Shown piece after piece: positions 62,303 through 64,000 of a stretch of DNA of 64,000 bases. A program made the position numbers and the translations under genes. The stretch lies in the NCBI RefSeq assembly GCF_019793465.1, contig NZ_JAILYJ010000007.1:225945-289944 (forward strand), read 5' to 3'. Every line of letters starts with the position of its first letter. The first letter of the stretch is position 1. This DNA is from Rhizobium croatiense. GTDB lineage: Bacteria > Pseudomonadota > Alphaproteobacteria > Rhizobiales > Rhizobiaceae. Under the pieces are notes generated by a model. It worked only from the letters and a program-made list of their open reading frames with translations. It had not been told where the DNA came from and did not search any database.

Positions 62303-63841
62303 CTATGTGAGACCGGCACGCGCCAACGGATCTGCCCGCGTCTGCAAGTCCTTCGATGCGATGTGATCTGCAACTCTCAGCGCCTGACTGGCGACGGTCA
62401 GCGCCGGATTGACCGCAGCCGACGTGGGCAGAAAGCCGGCGTCGACGACGAAGAGGTTTTCGTGGTCATAGGACCGGCAATAGGGGTCCAGCGGCGCCGT
62501 GGCAGGGTTGTTGCCGATGCGGATCGTTCCGCACTGATGGGACGGCGTGCGTTTATCGAAAGGTCTCGACAGCACGATCGGAAATCCGATCGACCGCAGG
62601 ATCGCCTTCAGCTTGGCGACAAGCGCCAGATGGGCGTCCCAGTTGGTTCTCTGCCATTGCAGAATGATCCGATCGTCATCGACCATGACGCGGCTTTCGG
62701 GATTGGGCACGTCTTCGCTCATCGCATAGAAGTCGATGGCGTGGTCCGTCATGAAACGCAGAAGCCATTCCGGAGCCTGCGGCAGAGAGCCCTTCAGAAC
62801 TCTTTCGGAGATACGCCCCAGCAACTGCACGTTGCCGAGCGGCGGTCCTCCCTCCCCGTCTGAGAGATAGAAGTCGTTGAAGGCGAACGTCTTTTGATAG
62901 ACGGCGGTGTTCCTGAACCGTGGCGAAACGCCGATCACAGCGGAAGCGTTGTGGTTCATGAAGTTGCGGCCCACCTGATCGGAAGAGTTGGCAAGGCCCA
63001 TGGGGAAGCGGTCGTTTTTCGAACGCAGCAACAGCACCGACGATTGGACCGCCCCGGCCGAAAGGATCACGATGTCAGGCGAGACGGTCAGCGTCTGCCC
63101 GTCCTTGACATAAGTGACCCGGTCGATCCGGCTCCCGGCTCCGGTGTCGAGCCGCGTCGCGCGCGCATTGGTTTCGAGCCGCACGTTCTTATGCCTCAGC
63201 GCCACCGCGAGCGCCGCAGTCTCGGCATCCATCTTGCCGTCCCGTGCATTCGGATGCGCGTCCCAGGGCGTACGCGCCTTGGAGAGCCAGGCGTCGAGAT
63301 CGAGGCCGAGCGGCAGCGAAAACGGATGCAGTCCTTTCGCCTTGAGGCGCGCCCTGATATCGGCGATCGGCGCCTCGTCGGGCACGGGCGGGAATTCGTA
63401 GGCAGCCGAGTGATAGGGTTCCGTCGGATCGTCACCGAGATTGCCGCGGACCTGGTACATCCGCTCCGCCTTCGAGTACCAGGGCTCCAACTCCTCATAA
63501 GAAAAGGGCCAGGCCGGCGACACGCCTTCGCGGTGTTCGATGACGCCGAAGTCCTCTTTGCGATAGCGCGACAAGACGGCGCCGTAGAATTTCGAATTGC
63601 CGCCGACATTGTAGTAGTTGCCGGGATTGAAGCCTTTGCCGCTCGCCTCGTACCAGACTTCCCTAGGGCGGAAATGCCCTCGCTGGAAGATGGCGCGCTG
63701 GTCGCGATTGACGGGAAGATCGGCAATGTGATCGCCAGCTTCGAGGATCAATATGTCAGCACCGGTCGCAGCCAGGCCGGCGGCGACGGTCGCGCCGCCG
63801 ACGCCTGAGCCGATGATGACGATGTCTGGTGAACCGCTCAT
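62303..63841 (-). CDS. Second GMC-family oxidoreductase
   Basis: 512 aa, more like the pyranose/glucoside 3-dehydrogenase-type GMC proteins: IIGSGVGGATVAAGL, YNVGGNSKFYGAVLSRYR, SPDIVILSAGAVQSSVLLLR, and C-terminal THQCGT-like SHQCGTIRIGNNP with SAAVNPALTVASQALRVADH. Start ATG 63841, since the 37 codons further upstream run into the next gene. Together with the first GMC enzyme in one operon this implies two oxidations on related substrates or sequential carbons. Confidence 0.9.
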   Translation of the reverse strand: MSGSPDIVIIGSGVGGATVAAGLAATGADILILEAGDHIADLPVNRDQRAIFQRGHFRPREVWYEASGKGFNPGNYYNVGGNSKFYGAVLSRYRKEDFGVIEHREGVSPAWPFSYEELEPWYSKAERMYQVRGNLGDDPTEPYHSAAYEFPPVPDEAPIADIRARLKAKGLHPFSLPLGLDLDAWLSKARTPWDAHPNARDGKMDAETAALAVALRHKNVRLETNARATRLDTGAGSRIDRVTYVKDGQTLTVSPDIVILSAGAVQSSVLLLRSKNDRFPMGLANSSDQVGRNFMNHNASAVIGVSPRFRNTAVYQKTFAFNDFYLSDGEGGPPLGNVQLLGRISERVLKGSLPQAPEWLLRFMTDHAIDFYAMSEDVPNPESRVMVDDDRIILQWQRTNWDAHLALVAKLKAILRSIGFPIVLSRPFDKRTPSHQCGTIRIGNNPATAPLDPYCRSYDHENLFVVDAGFLPTSAAVNPALTVASQALRVADHIASKDLQTRADPLARAGLT

Positions 63842-63857
63842 CCTACCCCCCAGACCA

Positions 63858-64000
63858 TCACGCGATCCGCATCTGGCTGTCGGGATCGAAGAACACGGCC
63901 TTGTCGAGATTGAAGGCAAGGCGGGTGTTCTGGCCCGGGGCGATGCCGGCATCGGCGCGCAGGCGGGCGACGACGGATTTGCCGCCGAGTTTGGTGACGG
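63858..64000 (-). CDS. ABC transporter ATP-binding protein, C-terminal fragment
   Basis: Only the last 46 codons are in the window (5' part beyond its end). They read as the MsmK/UgpC/MalK-type TOBE end: TKLGGKSVVARLRADAGIAP, LAFNLDKAVFFDPDSQMRIA. Sugar-type importers commonly carry this regulatory domain. Stop codon sits 16 bases before the second GMC start, so this and the GMC genes form one operon. Confidence 0.82.
   Translation of the reverse strand, partial: VTKLGGKSVVARLRADAGIAPGQNTRLAFNLDKAVFFDPDSQMRIA

Overview
The window looks like chromosome of a Rhizobium species (R. leguminosarum / R. etli type alphaproteobacterium). Reasons: GC-rich coding sequence with strong third-position bias, family content typical of Rhizobiales (BA14K, DUF1236, HlyU-type, MEKHLA and ChrR-like proteins, B12-dependent nrdJ), short palindromic intergenic repeats, and promoter matches to the alphaproteobacterial general-stress sigma factor EcfG (GGAAC-N16/17-CGTT). 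This assignment is inference from sequence features; no database was searched.

Layout. 0-5.3 kb: assimilatory nitrate/nitrite reduction (nirB, cut by the window edge, then nirD and nasA, tightly packed). 5.4-10.1 kb: HAD phosphatase, small envelope proteins, cyclopropane-fatty-acid synthase convergent with an SDR and a ChrR-like cupin protein. 10.3-13.6 kb: sulfur/amino-acid set (cysK-like, AlaX-type alanyl-tRNA editing protein, mercaptopyruvate sulfurtransferase, GNAT). 13.6-27.2 kb: housekeeping and accessory metabolism (DUF1203, alanine dehydrogenase with divergent Lrp regulator, EamA exporter, PilZ, Tat-exported cpdB, LysR/azoR, TetR/SDR, a frameshifted diguanylate cyclase next to an MFS relic, HlyU-type, ilvA, VanZ-like). 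27.2-30.0 kb: a palindromic repeat, a large membrane glycosyltransferase-like protein and tRNA-Leu(UAA). 30.3-37.2 kb: CinA-domain protein, universal stress protein, phosphoribosyltransferase and nrdJ with a long leader. 37.3-39.1 kb: decayed genes (frameshifted patatin, relic of a periplasmic ClpP-like protein). 39.2-46.0 kb: phenylalanine/tyrosine catabolism (phhA, hppD, hmgA, fahA, maiA) with two Lrp-type regulators. 46.0-57.3 kb: envelope and stress cluster of small exported or membrane proteins, an orphan histidine kinase/response regulator pair, an exonuclease III homologue, and two exact EcfG-type promoters. 57.4-64.0 kb: one-strand catabolic operon (flavoprotein, Gfo/Idh/MocA dehydrogenase, two GMC oxidoreductases) behind a sugar-type ABC ATPase cut by the window end.

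How the genes work together. NasA makes nitrite and NirBD takes it to ammonium. PhhA, HppD, HmgA, MaiA and FahA form a chain from phenylalanine to fumarate and acetoacetate; only the tyrosine aminotransferase is missing here. The 57-64 kb genes look like uptake and oxidation of an unidentified polyol or sugar.

No clearly novel defence or mobile system is visible. The most distinctive signals are a ChrR-like protein without its zinc cysteines and without a sigma-factor partner, a protein with two tandem HARP-like repeats, the EcfG-promoted small genes, the uncharacterised oxidoreductase operon, and several genes broken by single frameshifts, which may be real decay or sequencing error.
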